64,000 nucleotides of DNA from Hyphomicrobiales bacterium. GTDB lineage: Bacteria > Pseudomonadota > Alphaproteobacteria > Rhizobiales > MH13. Both the position numbers and the translations under genes were made by a program. A model generated the notes under the pieces. That model was given only the letters and a program-made list of their open reading frames with translations. It was not told where the DNA came from and did not search any database. The DNA is taken from assembly GCA_017642935.1 (NCBI GenBank), contig JAEPOK010000002.1:744001-808000 (forward strand), written 5' to 3'. This document shows positions 43,357 through 51,645 of this stretch, one piece after another (position 1 is the first letter of the stretch; each line of letters starts with the position of its first letter).

Positions 43357-44232
43357 TTAAAGCGACCAAATCTTGGGAACGGCCACTGGCCGAGCGTCGG
43401 CCGCAGGGCTCTCGCCTTCCAAGGCCAGATGGTTGATCAGTGGGATCAGCGCCTGGCGCAGCGTGTAGCCATCGGGTGCGGCGAGCCGCACGATCAGCTT
43501 GCTTGCTTCTGCCACCGTCCAACAGGAGGCTCCTCCAACGCTGCCGGATGCGTCATCGATCAAAGCGCGCGTACGATCCAGCTTTCCTTCGGCATGGTTG
43601 CCGACCAACGCCAGGGTGGCAAGCGCGGTGTGGCCGTGAAGACTGGCGTTCCTGTCTAAAATTTGGGCAATTTCACCTGAAAGTCGTACGTTTTCAGCGT
43701 GGATGAGGCGACCGTCCTGGTGAATGCGCCACGTATCGTGCCAGAGGCCGGAGCGCACCGTCTCGTTCATGGCCCGGCGTCCAAATATCACCGGCTCGAC
43801 CAAGAGCAACGATGCATCGCCTTGAAGATCGGCCTCAATGGTGCGGGACAGGCTGGCCTTATCGAAGAGGATGGTCTCTTGCGGCAGCCAGTTGAGCGTG
43901 GCGCCAGCTGCAACGTCCAGCCTTACGTCTACGTTCGCGGTATCTTGATCGGCTTTGTAGACTTTTTCACAGGCTTGGGTGGTAACGGTTAGGTGCGTGT
44001 CAGCACCAGCAGAAGCCTCCCAGGTTAGATCATCGCCGCCTGTGACGCCGCCGGCTGTGTTGATGATCACCGCTTCCAGGTCGTTGCGTCCCGGATGATC
44101 GGGGACACGGATGCGCGCCGCACCTTGCTGGTAAAGCCGGTCGATGCGGGTGCGGCCGCCCGCGCGTTTGGTGCTGATGCGCCCGCTGCCTTGTGTCCTT
44201 TGAAACGCAGGCGGCGTGATGTGTTTATTCAC
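43357..44232 (-). CDS. ureD: urease accessory protein UreD
   Basis: About 291 residues. UreD scaffolds UreF and UreG on apo-urease and channels nickel. Recognised by GGRTRIDRLYQQGAARIRVPD near the start, INTAGGVTGGDDLTWE (about 59-74), and LNWLPQETILFDKA near 112-125. Two GTG starts are possible: 44232, overlapping the puuD stop by eight bases (used), and 44265. The overlap ties urease expression to the urate oxidase gene upstream. Confidence 0.94.
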   Translation of the reverse strand: MNKHITPPAFQRTQGSGRISTKRAGGRTRIDRLYQQGAARIRVPDHPGRNDLEAVIINTAGGVTGGDDLTWEASAGADTHLTVTTQACEKVYKADQDTANVDVRLDVAAGATLNWLPQETILFDKASLSRTIEADLQGDASLLLVEPVIFGRRAMNETVRSGLWHDTWRIHQDGRLIHAENVRLSGEIAQILDRNASLHGHTALATLALVGNHAEGKLDRTRALIDDASGSVGGASCWTVAEASKLIVRLAAPDGYTLRQALIPLINHLALEGESPAADARPVAVPKIWSL

Positions 44233-45502
44233 GCGCAGCCATCTCGTCCTCGCCCGCTTGGGCACGCACGCCTTGGCGCCCGGCGCGATACCAAGCGACG
44301 ATCAGCGCGCGTTCTTCATCGGTGATGCCGGAGACATTCTGCGGGGGCATGGCATGGGTGTAGCCGGCCTGCATGACGATGGTGTGGGCGTGCTGTGCAA
44401 CCTGCCATTCGGTTTCCAACCGCACGCCCTTGGGGGCCCAATAGGTGTCGAACCAGGTTGGTTCCTGCGCATGACACATGGAACAGCGGCCCAGCACGAT
44501 GGCTGACACCTCTTCAAAGCCCGGCGCGGCCGCGAAGCGTTCCTGGCGTGGGCTCATGGAAGTTTCGTCCTCCCACGGATCGTGGCCATTCCACATGGGC
44601 GCCATGGAAAGCACGGCGATCACCAGCATGGTGGCGGCAGCGGCGAACCAGGGCCAGACAAGCTTTTCTTTGGTTGCGTGCATGTTGTTGAAGAAGTGGC
44701 GCACGAACACGCCGACCAAAAACACCAAGGCCGCGATGATCCAATTGTATTCGCTGGCAAATGCCAGCGGATAATGGATCGACAGCATCAGAAACAGAAC
44801 AGGCAGGGTGAGGTAGTTGTTGTGGGTGGAGCGCAGCTTGGCGATCTTGCCGTATTTCGCGTCCGGCACCCGGCCAGCCTTCATGTCGGTGACGACGATC
44901 TTTTGATTGGGGATGATCACCATGGCGACATTGGCGACCATGATCGTTGCCGTGAATGCGCCGAGATGGAGTAGCGCCGCGCGACCGGAGAACACCTGCG
45001 CGTAGAAAAAGCTGAACGCCACGATGATGAGAAACAGAACGCCCATCATCACCGGCGGATTATCGCCGAGCTTGGAGTTGCAAAGGCTGGAATAAAGCAC
45101 CCAACCGGCGACCAGTGAGACCACCGAGATGCCGATGGCCTGCCAGGCGGCAAGGTCCATCACATGCGGGTCGATGAGAAACAGATCAGAGCCGAAATAA
45201 TAGACCAGAACGAGCAAGGCGAAGCCCGAAATCCAGGTCCAATAGGCTTCCCATTTGAACCAGACCAGATGCTCGGGCAGGTTGGATGGCGCCACCATGT
45301 ATTTGTTGATGTGGTAGAACCCTCCGCCATGCACTTGCCATTCTTCGCCGGAAACGCCCTCTGGCAGTGGCACATCGCGGCGCAGCCCAAGATCAAGCGC
45401 GATGAAGTAAAAGCTTGATCCGATCCAGGCGATGGCGGTGATGACATGCAGCCAGCGGACGACAAATTCCAGCCAGTCGCCGAGGACGAAGAGATCGAAC
45501 AT
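44225..45502 (-). CDS. puuD: urate hydroxylase PuuD (membrane, cytochrome c fused)
   Basis: A 425-residue inner-membrane urate oxidase of the PuuD type, unrelated to uricase. Eight or nine helices (DUF989-like part, about residues 1-310) start with WLHVITAIAWIGSSFYFIALD. A C-terminal periplasmic cytochrome c domain follows, with CSMCH near 344-348 and a distal methionine in the GYTHAMPPQN region. Electrons from urate therefore pass to the respiratory chain instead of making hydrogen peroxide. The product is 5-hydroxyisourate, used by UraH upstream. The stop overlaps ureD. Confidence 0.93.
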   Translation of the reverse strand: MFDLFVLGDWLEFVVRWLHVITAIAWIGSSFYFIALDLGLRRDVPLPEGVSGEEWQVHGGGFYHINKYMVAPSNLPEHLVWFKWEAYWTWISGFALLVLVYYFGSDLFLIDPHVMDLAAWQAIGISVVSLVAGWVLYSSLCNSKLGDNPPVMMGVLFLIIVAFSFFYAQVFSGRAALLHLGAFTATIMVANVAMVIIPNQKIVVTDMKAGRVPDAKYGKIAKLRSTHNNYLTLPVLFLMLSIHYPLAFASEYNWIIAALVFLVGVFVRHFFNNMHATKEKLVWPWFAAAATMLVIAVLSMAPMWNGHDPWEDETSMSPRQERFAAAPGFEEVSAIVLGRCSMCHAQEPTWFDTYWAPKGVRLETEWQVAQHAHTIVMQAGYTHAMPPQNVSGITDEERALIVAWYRAGRQGVRAQAGEDEMAARE

Positions 45503-45571
45503 TCAAGGGGCCTTTTACGCGAAACCAAGTGGGTCGATCCTTGCAAGGATCACGCCAGAGGGAAAGGGCAT

Positions 45572-46096
45572 TCAAAGGCTACCAAGTATGAGGTCACCAT
45601 ACCCAGATTGGATTGTGCCTAAGCAGACCAGCCCAAGCTCGATCACGCGTTTCCTTCGCCCCAAAACCCGGCGAGCAATGGTGATTAACTCTTCTTGCTC
45701 CTGAGCTTCTTCTTTGCTCAATCGCTCAACCTCATCCAGGTCGGATGCGGCTGCCTCCAAGGATTCGCAGACACGGTCAACCAAGTCATTCTGAGGAGTC
45801 TTGCCGTCTTTCAGTTCACGATAAATGGTGGCGTGTAGACGACACAGCCTTGAAAGATATCCAAACTGGAGACCCTGCTCGTCCAAACGAATCTTGAAGT
45901 CACTGCGATCTGGCAAGCCTCCGCTTAGGGCAAGAGCGAGTACACCAAATACCAAGATTATGAACCCGTGACGTTGGAAAAGTTCAGGGTCGCCAGTCAC
46001 TATCGCCACGATCGACAACGTTCCCCATAGCAAAATGACCCAAATCATCGCACGGTCGATCAGACCTACTGTCTTCAGCTTTTCCGTAATCGACAC
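45572..46096 (-). CDS. orphan two-helix membrane protein between uraH and puuD
   Basis: 174 residues, unrecognised. Two transmembrane helices (about 16-35 and 46-62: IWVILLWGTLSIVAIVTG and GFIILVFGVLALALSGG) are followed by a charged helical cytoplasmic part with a coiled-coil-like stretch (LDEVERLSKEEAQEQEELI). The GTG at 46096 is chosen because it has GGGGGAG upstream and overlaps the uraH stop region; a longer frame exists to 46153. It is AT-richer than its neighbours (45781-45840 about 48% GC). It has entered between two consecutive pathway genes without breaking their order. Function unknown. Confidence 0.6.
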   Translation of the reverse strand: MSITEKLKTVGLIDRAMIWVILLWGTLSIVAIVTGDPELFQRHGFIILVFGVLALALSGGLPDRSDFKIRLDEQGLQFGYLSRLCRLHATIYRELKDGKTPQNDLVDRVCESLEAAASDLDEVERLSKEEAQEQEELITIARRVLGRRKRVIELGLVCLGTIQSGYGDLILGSL

Positions 46097-46100
46097 GTCC

Positions 46101-46478
46101 TCAACTCCCCCGGTAGGTTGAATAGCCATAGGGCGAGAGGAGGAGTGGCACATGGTAGTGGTCGTCCTCGCTCATGCCGAAGCGGATGGGTACGTGATCG
46201 AGAAACAGCGGTTCTTCTTTCACCAATCCATTGGCGCGCAGATAGTCGCCGGCAAAGAAGATCAGCTCATACTGACCAGTTTCAAAGGCTTCTTTGGGCA
46301 GGATCGGTTCATTGGTGCGGCCATCGGCGTTGGTTACCGCTTCGGCGATCTTATGTTGGCCCTCGGCGGTCACCTTATAGAGCCAGATGCGAATGCCCTC
46401 GGCTGGCACGCCGCGTGCCGTATCGAGCACGTGTGTTGTCAGAAATCCCGCATTCCCTGTTGTCTGTTGGCTTGCCAT
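46101..46478 (-). CDS. uraH: 5-hydroxyisourate hydrolase
   Basis: A 125-residue transthyretin-like enzyme that opens 5-hydroxyisourate to OHCU. Diagnostic features: LTTHVLDTARGVPAEGI near the start with the active-site His, the conserved arginine in TNADGRTNEPI, HVPIRFG with HYHVPLLLSP, and the C-terminal tetrapeptide YRGS, which marks the enzyme apart from transthyretin. First gene of the leftward urate/urease run and divergent from the allantoinase gene. Confidence 0.96.
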   Translation of the reverse strand: MASQQTTGNAGFLTTHVLDTARGVPAEGIRIWLYKVTAEGQHKIAEAVTNADGRTNEPILPKEAFETGQYELIFFAGDYLRANGLVKEEPLFLDHVPIRFGMSEDDHYHVPLLLSPYGYSTYRGS

Positions 46479-46506
46479 CTTGGCCGGTCTCCTGCTTCAG
46501 TTCGAT

Positions 46507-46581
46507 AAGGTTCATATCCGCTGATTGGGTGTGAACCTTTCGGCGAGGACTGCACGGGTTTACCGCGTTTGGCAAACCCGT
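46507..46581. promoter_or_regulatory. two inverted repeats in uraH/puuE divergent promoter region
   Basis: AAGGTTCA (46507-46514) and TGAACCTT (46532-46539) form one perfect inverted repeat; ACGGGTTT (46554-46561) and AAACCCGT (46574-46581) form another. They lie in the 172-base gap between the divergent urate genes and are good candidates for operators controlling both directions. No purine-responsive regulator gene is found in the window. Confidence 0.5.
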
Positions 46582-46650
46582 TGGTCTCGCTGTCTGCCCA
46601 AAGTGTATGCAGGTGCAAGCTGCTTGCCTTGCGCCCCGGAGTACCGCCTG

Positions 46651-48120
46651 ATGACACCCCCACGCTATCCCCGCGACATGATCGGTTACGGCGCTAATCC
46701 GCCTGATCCGCAATGGCCGAACCCGAGGGGTGATGGACCGGCGAAGATCGCTGTTCAGATCGTGCTCAATTACGAAGAGGGCGGGGAGAACGCGACCATC
46801 CATGGCGATGCGGGTTCGGAGGCGTTTCTATCGGAAATCGTTGGGGCGGCGTCCTGGGAAGGCCAGCGCCACTGGAACATGGAGTCGATCTACGAATATG
46901 GCGCGCGCGCCGGGTTCTGGCGGCTGCATCGTCTGTTCACCGGCATGGACATTCCGCTGACCGTCTATGGCGTGGCGACCGCGCTAGCCCGCTCGCCCGA
47001 ACAGGTCGAGGCGATGAAGACCGCCGATTGGGAGATTGCCAGCCACGGCCTGAAATGGATCGAGTACAAGGATTTTTCGCGCAAGGACGAGCGCAAGCAT
47101 ATGGAAGAGGCGATTGCGCTCCATACCGAGGTCGTCGGTGAGCGCCCGCGCGGCTGGTACACCGGGCGCACGAGCATGCAGACGGTCGAGCTGGCAGCCG
47201 AAGAGGGCGGTTTTGATTATGTCGCCGACAGCTATGCCGACGATCTTCCCTATTGGGTTGAAGTTGGCGGGCACGACCAGCTGGTTGTGCCTTATGCGCT
47301 GGATGCCAACGATATGCGCTTTGCCACGCCGCAGGGGTTCAATTCCGGCGACCAGTTCTTTGCCTATCTAACCGACAGCTTCGATGCGCTTTATGCCGAG
47401 GGTGAGGCGGGCGCGCCCAAGATGATGTCCATCGGGCTGCACTGTCGTTTGGCCGGACGCCCAGGGCGGATCATGGCGCTGAAACGGTTCCTGGAGCATG
47501 CCATGGGACATGACGGGGTGTGGTTTGCCAAGAGGATTGAGATCGCCGAGCATTGGGCTTCTCTTTTCCCGCCGTCGCTCCGTTCCTCCGGAACGACCGC
47601 TCAGGCGCGGGAGCCCTCAAAAATGAAAAAAGACGAGTTCATCGACACGTTTGGTGGCGTTTTCGAGCATTCGTCCTGGGTCGCCAAGCGCGCCTACAAG
47701 CTGGAGCTTGGTCCGGCGCATGACAGTGCTGCCGGGGTGCACAGCGCCCTTTGCCGCGCGTTTCGGGCGGCCAGTAAGGAAGAGCGGCTGGGCGTGCTGA
47801 CCGCCCACCCTGACTTGGCCGGCAAACTGGCGCAGGCCGAACGGCTGACCGAAGCCTCCACCGCTGAGCAGGCATCGGCGGGCCTTGATGCGCTGACGGA
47901 TGACGAGCGTCGCACGTTCGAGCGCCTCAATGAAAGCTACACCGGGCGCTTCGGCTTTCCCTTCATCATCGCGGTGAAGGACAACACCAAAGCGTCGATC
48001 CTTTCGGCCTTTGAGCGCCGCCTCGACAATGATCGCGACACCGAGTTCGCCGAGGCCTGCGCCCAAGTGGAGCGCATTGCGCGGCTGCGACTCGATGCCA
48101 TGTTCGCGGAGGCCTTATGA
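46651..48120 (+). CDS. fused allantoinase (PuuE) / OHCU decarboxylase
   Basis: A 489-residue two-domain enzyme. Residues about 1-305 are a PuuE-type allantoinase of the polysaccharide-deacetylase fold: RYPRDMIGYG, VQIVLNYEEGGENATIHGD, NMESIYEYGARAGFWRLH, ASHGLKWIEY and GLHCRLAGRPGR. Residues about 325-489 are OHCU decarboxylase: MKKDEFIDTFGGVFEHSSWVA, LTAHPDLAGKL with the catalytic His, and NESYTGRFGFPFI. The two act in reverse order of the chain (OHCU to allantoin to allantoate). The ATG at 46651 has GGAG upstream. An internal ATG (47623) at the domain border has GGGAG nine bases before it and might yield free decarboxylase. The stop overlaps the next start (ATGA). Confidence 0.92.
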   Translation: MTPPRYPRDMIGYGANPPDPQWPNPRGDGPAKIAVQIVLNYEEGGENATIHGDAGSEAFLSEIVGAASWEGQRHWNMESIYEYGARAGFWRLHRLFTGMDIPLTVYGVATALARSPEQVEAMKTADWEIASHGLKWIEYKDFSRKDERKHMEEAIALHTEVVGERPRGWYTGRTSMQTVELAAEEGGFDYVADSYADDLPYWVEVGGHDQLVVPYALDANDMRFATPQGFNSGDQFFAYLTDSFDALYAEGEAGAPKMMSIGLHCRLAGRPGRIMALKRFLEHAMGHDGVWFAKRIEIAEHWASLFPPSLRSSGTTAQAREPSKMKKDEFIDTFGGVFEHSSWVAKRAYKLELGPAHDSAAGVHSALCRAFRAASKEERLGVLTAHPDLAGKLAQAERLTEASTAEQASAGLDALTDDERRTFERLNESYTGRFGFPFIIAVKDNTKASILSAFERRLDNDRDTEFAEACAQVERIARLRLDAMFAEAL

Positions 48121-49007
48121 GCTATCCGACGGATCTGGGTGGGCTGCCGCCCCAAAGCGCGCTGATGACCGGCCGGGCGGTCTTCACCGAGGCTTATGCG
48201 GTGATCCCCAAGGGCGTCATGCGCGACATCGTCACCAGCCCGCTGCCCAATTGGGAAAAGACCCGCAATTGGACCATCGCCAGGCCACTCTCGGGCTTTG
48301 CTGAAACCTTCGCGCATCTCATTATGGAAGTCGCGCCGGGTGGCGGTTCGCAAAAGCCCGAACCCGATCCGATGGCCGAAGGCGTTGTGTTCGTGGTTGG
48401 TGGCGCGGTGCGGCTTACGGTCGAGGCTGGCGCCGCCAAAGCCAATCTCGGGTTCACGGCCACTCAAGCGTCCGGGTTTGACGGCATTGATCAGGTGCTT
48501 GAGCCGGGCGGCTATGCCTATCTGCCGGCGGGTTGTGCCTGGTCGCTGGCCAACGAAAGCGAAGCTCCGGCGACCTTCCACTGGATCCGCAAGGCCTATG
48601 AGGCGGTGGATGGGATCGACGCGCCGAAGCCGTTTGTCACGTCCGATCAGGAGCAACCGATCAACTGGATGCCGGAGACGCAGGAGCGCTGGGGCACGAC
48701 GCGTTTCGTCGACCCAGACGATCTGGCGCACGACATGCACGTCAACATCGTGACGTTCGAGCCCGGCGGCAGTATCCCGTTTGAAGAGACCCACGTCATG
48801 GAGCACGGTCTTTATGTGCTGGAGGGCAAGGCCGTTTATAAGCTCAACCAAGACTGGGTGGAGGTGGAGGCCGGCGACTTTATGTGGCTGCGCGCCTTCT
48901 GTCCGCAGGCCTGTTATGCTGGTGGCCCAGGGCGGTTTCGCTACCTGCTCTACAAGGACATGAACCGGCTTCCGCGTCTTGGACGACCGGGCGCCTTCCT
49001 GCGATGA
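48117..49007 (+). CDS. (S)-ureidoglycine aminohydrolase
   Basis: A 296-residue bicupin enzyme that releases ammonia from (S)-ureidoglycine to give (S)-ureidoglycolate. The N-terminal cupin has AHLIMEVAPGGGS and GYAYLPAGCAWSL. The C-terminal cupin has the metal site FEETHVMEHGLYVLEGKAVY (Glu, His, His) and later the RAFCPQACYAGG glutamine. It overlaps the fused allantoinase gene upstream by four bases and allA downstream by four, so all three are translationally coupled. Its substrate must come from allantoate amidohydrolase, which is not in the window. Confidence 0.92.
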   Translation: MSYPTDLGGLPPQSALMTGRAVFTEAYAVIPKGVMRDIVTSPLPNWEKTRNWTIARPLSGFAETFAHLIMEVAPGGGSQKPEPDPMAEGVVFVVGGAVRLTVEAGAAKANLGFTATQASGFDGIDQVLEPGGYAYLPAGCAWSLANESEAPATFHWIRKAYEAVDGIDAPKPFVTSDQEQPINWMPETQERWGTTRFVDPDDLAHDMHVNIVTFEPGGSIPFEETHVMEHGLYVLEGKAVYKLNQDWVEVEAGDFMWLRAFCPQACYAGGPGRFRYLLYKDMNRLPRLGRPGAFLR

Positions 49008-49498
49008 GCCGTATCATTGCCCGTCCGCTAACCGCTGAGGCGTTTGAACCGTTTGGCGATGTGCTCTCGGTCGAGGGCGATCCGGACAAACTGATCAATC
49101 AGGGCCTGTGCGGGCGCTATCATGACCGGGCCAAATTGGACTTTGGCAAGGACGGCCGGCCGGGTATCAGCCTGTTCAAAGCAGAGCTTCGTACGCTGCC
49201 GTACACGCTCGACATGATGGAGCGGCACCCGGAGGGATCACAGGCCTTTTTGCCGATGGATGTGCACCCTTTTTTGGTGATCGTTGCCGAAGATGCGGAT
49301 GGCAAGCCAGGCACGCCGCACGCCTTTTTGACTCACACCGGTGAGGGCATCAATTTCCATCGTGGCACCTGGCACGGCGTGCTGACGCCGCTGGCGGGCA
49401 ATGGGCTCTTTGCTGTCGTGGACCGGGTTGGTGACACGCCAAACCTGGAAGAGCATTGGTTCGACACGCCCTATGAGGTGGTGGGCCAGAGTTTCTAG
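49004..49498 (+). CDS. allA: ureidoglycolate lyase
   Basis: 164 residues, the normal size of AllA. The enzyme splits (S)-ureidoglycolate to glyoxylate and urea, feeding the urease encoded on the other strand. Motifs: PLTAEAFEPFGDVLSVEG at the start, ERHPEGSQAFLPMDVHPFLVIVA (about 67-89) and GEGINFHRGTWHGVLTPL (about 117-134), which holds the conserved histidine and tryptophan. The ATG lies in an ATGA overlap with the preceding aminohydrolase gene. Confidence 0.94.
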   Translation: MSRIIARPLTAEAFEPFGDVLSVEGDPDKLINQGLCGRYHDRAKLDFGKDGRPGISLFKAELRTLPYTLDMMERHPEGSQAFLPMDVHPFLVIVAEDADGKPGTPHAFLTHTGEGINFHRGTWHGVLTPLAGNGLFAVVDRVGDTPNLEEHWFDTPYEVVGQSF

Positions 49499-49509
49499 GA
49501 TCGCCATCG

Positions 49510-49616
49510 GTCATCTCTGTGCTTGTCACAGAGATCCATTCCAATGCAGGTTCGGCAATTGAAGCGGTGACGGTGAAGCCTCAGGCATGGATTCCTGTGA
49601 CGAGCACAGGAATGAC
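49510..49616. repeat. 107-bp palindromic intergenic element
   Basis: The left arm runs from GTCATCTCTGTGCTTGTCAC (49510) to ATCCA, and the right arm from TGGATTCC to GACGAGCACAGGAATGAC (ending 49616). They are imperfect inverted repeats of about 29 bases around a 49-base centre. Each arm also holds its own small palindrome (CTGTG/CACAG). This resembles an intergenic repeat type widespread in rhizobial genomes. It lies between allA and the DUF6958-like gene. Confidence 0.75.
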
Positions 49617-49662
49617 GGCAGGGGCGAAAGTCTGTCGCCAACCCAAGCCAAGGGGATAGGAC

Positions 49663-49959
49663 ATGTCCGAAAAAATCGCTGTCGAAAACGTCAACGTGCC
49701 CGGCCATGTCACCAATGTGGACGCCGCCAAATATCACGCGATGAAGGAGGCGCTGCTGGCCGTTCTGCCTGCTGAGGAACCTGGCATGGTGGTGAAGGAT
49801 GCACTGACCGCGCTTAAACCCAACTTGCCGCAAGACCTGTTTCCGGAAGGCAAGACGTCGGGCTGGTGGCAGAAATGCGTGCAGCTCGATCTGGAAGCCA
49901 AGGGCTTGGTGCGGCGCCTGCCAACCAAGCCGATGCGGCTTATAAAACTTCGACCGTGA
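49663..49959 (+). CDS. DUF6958-like small protein
   Basis: 98 residues, cytoplasmic, no membrane helix. IAVENVNVPGHVTNVDAAKYHAMKEALLAVLP and SGWWQKCVQLDLEAKGLVRR match the small DUF6958-type proteins: a winged-helix-like layout with a conserved GWW motif. Function unknown. AGGGG precedes the ATG at 49663. It follows the ureide genes beyond a palindromic element and is probably not part of their operon. Confidence 0.75.
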   Translation: MSEKIAVENVNVPGHVTNVDAAKYHAMKEALLAVLPAEEPGMVVKDALTALKPNLPQDLFPEGKTSGWWQKCVQLDLEAKGLVRRLPTKPMRLIKLRP

Positions 49960-50550
49960 AGACGGCGACTGGCGACGTCGTGCTGGCTAGATCGAGATGA
50001 CATTTCCCGAACCCCGGGGCGCCTGAGTCTGCGACTTTTGGTTGTTTGGGCGCTTTAGTGCCCGCGAAAGCTTTACACGCAACTACCGCGTCGGTAACCT
50101 TCGACAGGACCTGTTTCACCCTGGGGGGCGTGAACAGGCGTCTGCTGGGTTTCCCACTTTGACGACCTCATATTTGTTCTCTGGTCAGGTTTGCCAGCCT
50201 GCCGTCGAATTGGGCGCCCTCTCTCATCAAACCATCTGCACTAAGGCTGTCATCGATGTGGACCTGTTGTCCATGGGGATTGCACACGGCTGTCGTTCTT
50301 TGACGACAGGCGCGAGCCTGACCGTCGAGGTCATAGTTGCCAGGCCACTGTGGGTGATCGGCGACGTCGCTTTTGGTGCGTTGGATCGGCAGGCTACCAA
50401 GTTCTGGAATCTGGCTGGGCTGACCTTTGACACTTCCCTGGAAGGGGTTTGTCGAGCCAGTAAACTGACCTGCGCCTCTCTGGAGATGCAGGTCTTTTTT
50501 TAAGTGCACAGCAAGGCTGTTGGGTGGCGCCTGGTGTCCTGATCCTGGCG
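49960..50550. other. 591-base non-coding tract, possible structured RNA
   Basis: No persuasive gene. A plus-strand frame (50042-50503) is open but matches nothing, and its last codons are the stem of a strong terminator. Instead the tract shows many short perfect hairpins on the plus strand: CCTGTTTCAC/GTGAACAGG near 50108-50138, GGAC/GTCC near 50261, CTGTCGT/ACGACAG (50290-50309) and GACC/GGTC near 50320. It ends in a T-tailed terminator. A 300-400 base non-coding RNA is possible. It does not look like RNase P RNA, tmRNA or 6S RNA. Confidence 0.4.
50467..50501 (+). terminator. Rho-independent terminator
   Basis: GACCTGC (50467-50473) pairs with GCAGGTC (50488-50494), and seven T residues follow at once (50495-50501). 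This is the clearest intrinsic terminator in the window. It ends a plus-strand transcript although no convincing protein gene lies within 500 bases upstream. Confidence 0.85.
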
Positions 50551-51543
50551 CTAGGCTTCTTTGGCCTTGGCAAAAACCGCGTCGATCATCGCCTGCGTGC
50601 CGCGCGCGTCTTCCAGGGTCCAGGGATAGTCGGCCCCCTCGCGCACCGTGCGGCAGAAAGCCTCGACCTGATCGACATAATGGTTGGCGGCGGCGAACCG
50701 TTCGGTTGTGATCGAGGCGCCATGACCATTGTTCACATTGTGGTGCAGCTCCAGGACTGCCGGGCCATAGAGGTTGGCGTTGAAGGGCGCGGTGAGCTTG
50801 AGCACGCCGTCGTCGCCCATGAAGATCATCTCTTGAAACGGATGCATCCGCATGGAGTTGATCCAGTGGGCCGAGAACCCTTCAAATCGGGCCGAGACGC
50901 GCGCCAGAACATCGACGCCGTTCTCATACTCCACATCGGCGTGGGTGATGGCGGTCGGTTCCTGGCCGGTCATCCAGCGTGTCGCGCCATAGGTGTAGAC
51001 GCCGATGTCGGGAATGCCGCCGCCGCCGGTTTCCGGGCGGTTGCGGACATTGTCCGGATCGGCGGCATTGTCATAGCTGAACAGCCCCTCGACATGAATC
51101 AGTTTGCCGATGGCGCCACCCTGATAAAGCTCCCGTGCCCGCTGCCACTGGGCGTGGTGCACGATCATATAGGCTTCGGTGGCAAACAGGCCCGCGGCGT
51201 CGCGCGCCGCGATCAGCTCGTCGATTTCCGACGCTTGCATGGCAATCGGCTTTTCGGTCAGCACATGCTTGCCGGCGGCCAGTGCTTTCTTGGTCCACTC
51301 CACATGCAGATGGTTGGGCAGAGGTATGTAGACCGCTTCGATGTCCGGGTCGGCCAGGAGCGCATTATAGCTGGAATGAACGCGCAGGTTTGGGTTGAAG
51401 GCCGTGAAGCCTGCGGCCTTTTCGGCGCTGGAGGTGGCTAGCGCTGCAAAGTCTGCGCCCTCGGCGGCATGGATCGCGCGCGCCATCTGATCGCGAGCAA
51501 AATTGGCCGCGCCCAGCACGCCCCAACGGACAGGTTCACTCAT
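50551..51543 (-). CDS. Gfo/Idh/MocA family oxidoreductase
   Basis: A 330-residue NAD(P)-dependent dehydrogenase, probably acting on a sugar, inositol or similar polyol. The N-terminal Rossmann fold has WGVLGAANFARDQMARAI near 7-24. The EKP motif (LTEKPIAM, about 98-105) supplies the catalytic lysine of the family, and GGGIPDIGVYTYGATRWM (about 172-189) is the usual second catalytic region. The start is ATG 51543 before SEPVRWG. The 98-base gap from the upstream gene and the unrelated function suggest it is independent of the purine genes. Confidence 0.88.
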   Translation of the reverse strand: MSEPVRWGVLGAANFARDQMARAIHAAEGADFAALATSSAEKAAGFTAFNPNLRVHSSYNALLADPDIEAVYIPLPNHLHVEWTKKALAAGKHVLTEKPIAMQASEIDELIAARDAAGLFATEAYMIVHHAQWQRARELYQGGAIGKLIHVEGLFSYDNAADPDNVRNRPETGGGGIPDIGVYTYGATRWMTGQEPTAITHADVEYENGVDVLARVSARFEGFSAHWINSMRMHPFQEMIFMGDDGVLKLTAPFNANLYGPAVLELHHNVNNGHGASITTERFAAANHYVDQVEAFCRTVREGADYPWTLEDARGTQAMIDAVFAKAKEA

Positions 51544-51645
51544 CCCACACACTCCCAGCAGTTTTTCGTTGTTGTGTTTTTCATGGTCTTGGGTGTAGCG
51601 GAATGCGGGCAGTTGCCGATAGCCCTTGGCGAGATGGTCGCGCGT

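Noticed and set aside
50042-50503. Open frame of 153 codons on the plus strand
   Set aside because: Matches no family, has no ribosome site, and its last codons form the stem and T-run of a terminator. Treated as part of a possible non-coding RNA.
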